Part shown: positions 49,136 through 50,619 of the stretch, piece after piece
Layout of the letters: each line of letters begins with the position of its first letter
How positions within the stretch are numbered: position 1 is the first letter of the stretch
Source: JAVBNF01 sp031551725
GTDB taxonomy: Bacteria; Bacteroidota; Bacteroidia; Bacteroidales; P3
Assembly (NCBI GenBank): GCA_031551725.1
Contig: JAVBNF010000007.1
Coordinates: 1 to 50,619, forward strand
Length of the DNA: 50,619 nucleotides
Direction of reading: 5' to 3'
Translations under genes and position numbers: made by a program
The notes under the pieces: generated by a model
Databases searched by the model: none
What the model was told of the DNA's origin: nothing
The model's input: the letters and a program-made list of their open reading frames with translations, nothing else

Positions 49136-49318
49136 GAATTTTTAAAATTTCGCAGATTTTCGCTGTAGCTGTGATATATGGAGGCGCAGCTTATCCCCTT
49201 TGGAGGGGAGGCGCAGGGCGGGGGGAGAACAATTACATCTTCATAAAATGATAAAATCCAACAGATGTTTATCCTGTTGATTTTCATCGAAAAAGCATAA
49301 TAAAACATAAATAAAAGT

Positions 49319-49346
49319 GTAGAGACGCAATGCATTGCGTCTCTAC
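49319..49346. repeat. Perfect 28-bp palindrome (GTAGAGACG family)
   Basis: GTAGAGACGCAATG (49319-49332) and its exact complement (49333-49346). Apart from the outermost base on each side, it is identical to the palindrome at 2846-2875. No T-run follows, so here it is not an obvious terminator. Confidence 0.75.
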
Positions 49347-49450
49347 GGAAAACCGACCAAGATTCACAATAGAATCAATAAGCGGCTCGCGCCTTTTTAG
49401 TTGTTAGAGGTTAGTGTTCTTCGTACATTGTATATCGAATCCTCCCCAAT

Positions 49451-50619
49451 TTAATTTCTCTTGATGCAGCGGACTGCTAATCCATCATATTTTGCATTGT
49501 AATACGAAGGAATTGCAAGATCGCTACGAAAGATTAAAACGCGAACGTTGAGATAGTCGATCGAGGTGCTGCTATAATAATAATTATTCCCTGAAACCAA
49601 AGAGCCACTACTATTGCAATATCCACCAGAGCCTCCCAACCAAGTAGAAATCCACGTTGACGGATTGTTAGAATTAGGCATATTAATAAAATCACCACAT
49701 GTTCCACTTATTGGAAGGCGCCAACCTTCCGGACAAATCCCCTGTATCCATTTATTTTGCCAAACAGACACAGGACAGGTTTGATTATAACCACATCCAT
49801 TGGGATACTGCGTAGCGGCAATCCAATTATACAAATATCCATGACCGGGATTTTGCCGGCATTTACCTCGAAGTGCCGTGCCGTTAATATTCCAATTCGA
49901 TGCTTGATCAAAGGATGTTCCCCAAACAGCATTTATCACATCATTCCAACCGGTAGTACCATTGGGACAATTTCCAACCTCTAAATCCTTGGTCATCCAC
50001 CATTGCCCGTCGGGCATTTTCTTAGTGCTGTAGGTTTTACCATCCCTGCCGTCCGTTAAAACACCGGTAGCGCCAATAACGTCACTTCCCGGATAGTTAA
50101 TCGTATGCGTAGGTGGCATGGAAGCACCGGAATAAGTAGCCGGAACATAAGGATCTAATAATGCACTAACATTACTTACTACCGAGCAAGAGCCATTAGT
50201 CGCAACACAACGATAATAAGTGGAGACCGACGGCTTAATAGGTGTAAAGCTTACCGTTGTCGATCCACTACCTTGCGCTGTGCCGGCATTGTTCCAATTC
50301 ACATTATCCGTACTGTATTGCCATTGATAGGTGGTGCCCGACGTAATACTTACCGCAATCCAAAGATTTGAAGGGGTAACACAAGGGAAGAAAGTCGCAC
50401 TTATGGTGGGCTGCGTGGTAAATCTTAAATCAACGACCTTAATCGTAGCCACACTTGATGTTGTGGTGCCCGGACAATCATCGGAATAAGTAATTCTACA
50501 GGAATAGTTTTTGCTAGCCGATAACACAGGCGGAGAATAGGTGCTGGAATTGGCGCCCGGAATATTTGCTGAACCGTCGAGCCATTGATAAGCCACCCTG
50601 GAAGATATACTTGCCGGGA
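49451..50619 (-). CDS. FISUMP-domain protein with Ig/PKD-like repeats, 5' end outside window
   Basis: At least 389 residues of an open frame; the apparent start at 50596 is an internal GTG, and the frame continues without a stop to the window edge, so the N-terminus is missing. At least two Ig/PKD-like modules are visible (ending SVATIKVVD, and TYQWQYSTDNVNWNNAGTA to STYYRCVAT). They are followed by one FISUMP domain (GVLTDGRDGKTYSTKKMPDG, WMTKDL, GICPEGWRLP, LAVRCIKRN) over the last 200 or so residues. It is probably a large secreted or surface adhesin-like protein. It shares its FISUMP type with the protein at the left edge, but is on the opposite strand and differs in architecture. Confidence 0.75.
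   Translation of the reverse strand, partial: PASISSRVAYQWLDGSANIPGANSSTYSPPVLSASKNYSCRITYSDDCPGTTTSSVATIKVVDLRFTTQPTISATFFPCVTPSNLWIAVSITSGTTYQWQYSTDNVNWNNAGTAQGSGSTTVSFTPIKPSVSTYYRCVATNGSCSVVSNVSALLDPYVPATYSGASMPPTHTINYPGSDVIGATGVLTDGRDGKTYSTKKMPDGQWWMTKDLEVGNCPNGTTGWNDVINAVWGTSFDQASNWNINGTALRGKCRQNPGHGYLYNWIAATQYPNGCGYNQTCPVSVWQNKWIQGICPEGWRLPISGTCGDFINMPNSNNPSTWISTWLGGSGGYCNSSGSLVSGNNYYYSSTSIDYLNVRVLIFRSDLAIPSYYNAKYDGLAVRCIKRN

Larger units (their letters stand above)
48940..49450. other. 511-bp gene-free stretch made of repeats
   Basis: No coding gene is supported here. It holds two related hairpin elements (48961-49000 and 49092-49135), GCAGATTTT-type words (48999-49040 and 49138-49160), a short CTTTGTGNN nonamer run near 49050-49075, the loop-like word GGAGGCGCAGCTT (49180-49192), a C/G-rich hairpin CCCC...GGGG (49195-49208), an imperfect inverted repeat built on ATCCTGTTG (49249-49288) and a 28-bp palindrome (49319-49346). 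Positions 49347-49450 show nothing recognisable. Confidence 0.6.

Noticed and set aside
50594..50596. GTG at 50596 as start of the right-hand FISUMP gene
   Set aside because: The frame is open to the window edge and the GTG lies within an Ig-like module.
1..50619. tRNA or rRNA genes
   Set aside because: Intergenic gaps were read for cloverleaf-like patterns and TTCRA boxes without success; the gaps are filled by promoters and repeats.

Overview
The window looks like a chromosomal segment of a Bacteroidetes bacterium, most likely order Bacteroidales. The evidence is SusC/SusD-type starch uptake genes, lipoproteins with acidic residues after the lipobox, FISUMP-domain proteins at both edges, an LPS-type outer membrane (lpxB, lptD, mlaE/mlaF), and promoters that fit the Bacteroidetes pattern TTTG-N19-21-TAnnTTTG rather than the E. 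coli one. No rRNA, tRNA, insertion sequence, prophage or CRISPR was recognised. The species cannot be named from this sequence alone.

Layout. 1-2.8 kb: a secreted protein with three FISUMP domains. 2.9-9.7 kb: a LuxC-type acyl-CoA reductase divergent from a prolyl-tRNA editing factor, then a tight surE-lpxB-spoIID-like-comEC run. 9.6-12.5 kb, minus strand: a secreted metallo-beta-lactamase-fold protein, cvpA, and mlaF-mlaE. 12.6-14.2 kb: pyrB-pyrI with a terminator-like hairpin in the leader. 14.2-33.3 kb: the starch/maltose region. 33.4-39.3 kb: a MacAB-TolC-type export operon (ATPase, two permeases, adaptor, outer-membrane factor). 39.3-48.9 kb: LD-carboxypeptidase, an AAA/DUF4143 ATPase preceded by a 23-bp tandem array, rsmI, dnaG, ridA, lptD and a cell-wall amidase. 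48.9-49.4 kb: a repeat-filled gene-free stretch. 49.4 kb to the end: a second FISUMP protein that runs off the window.

How the starch genes fit together. SusC/SusD and a SusE/F-like lipoprotein bind and import malto-oligosaccharides. Three GH13 enzymes (one periplasmic, two lipoproteins) shorten them. An SLC45-like MFS permease would carry maltose across the inner membrane. A GH65 maltose phosphorylase splits it with phosphate, and beta-phosphoglucomutase converts beta-glucose-1-phosphate to glucose-6-phosphate. No regulator and no GH97 glucosidase lie in the window. The permease promoter carries a perfect 17-bp palindrome, and susC has a long GC-rich structured leader.

The most unusual signal is non-coding. 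Many intergenic gaps hold inverted arrays of a short imperfect word of 7, 8 or 9 nt. The word differs from locus to locus but the plan is the same: several word copies, a short loop, then copies of the reverse complement. Four loci share a loop word close to AGCTGCGCCTCC. Perfect palindromes of 28-34 bp beginning (T)GTAGAGACG occur three times. Upstream of the AAA ATPase gene, eight or nine 23-bp units lie head to tail.
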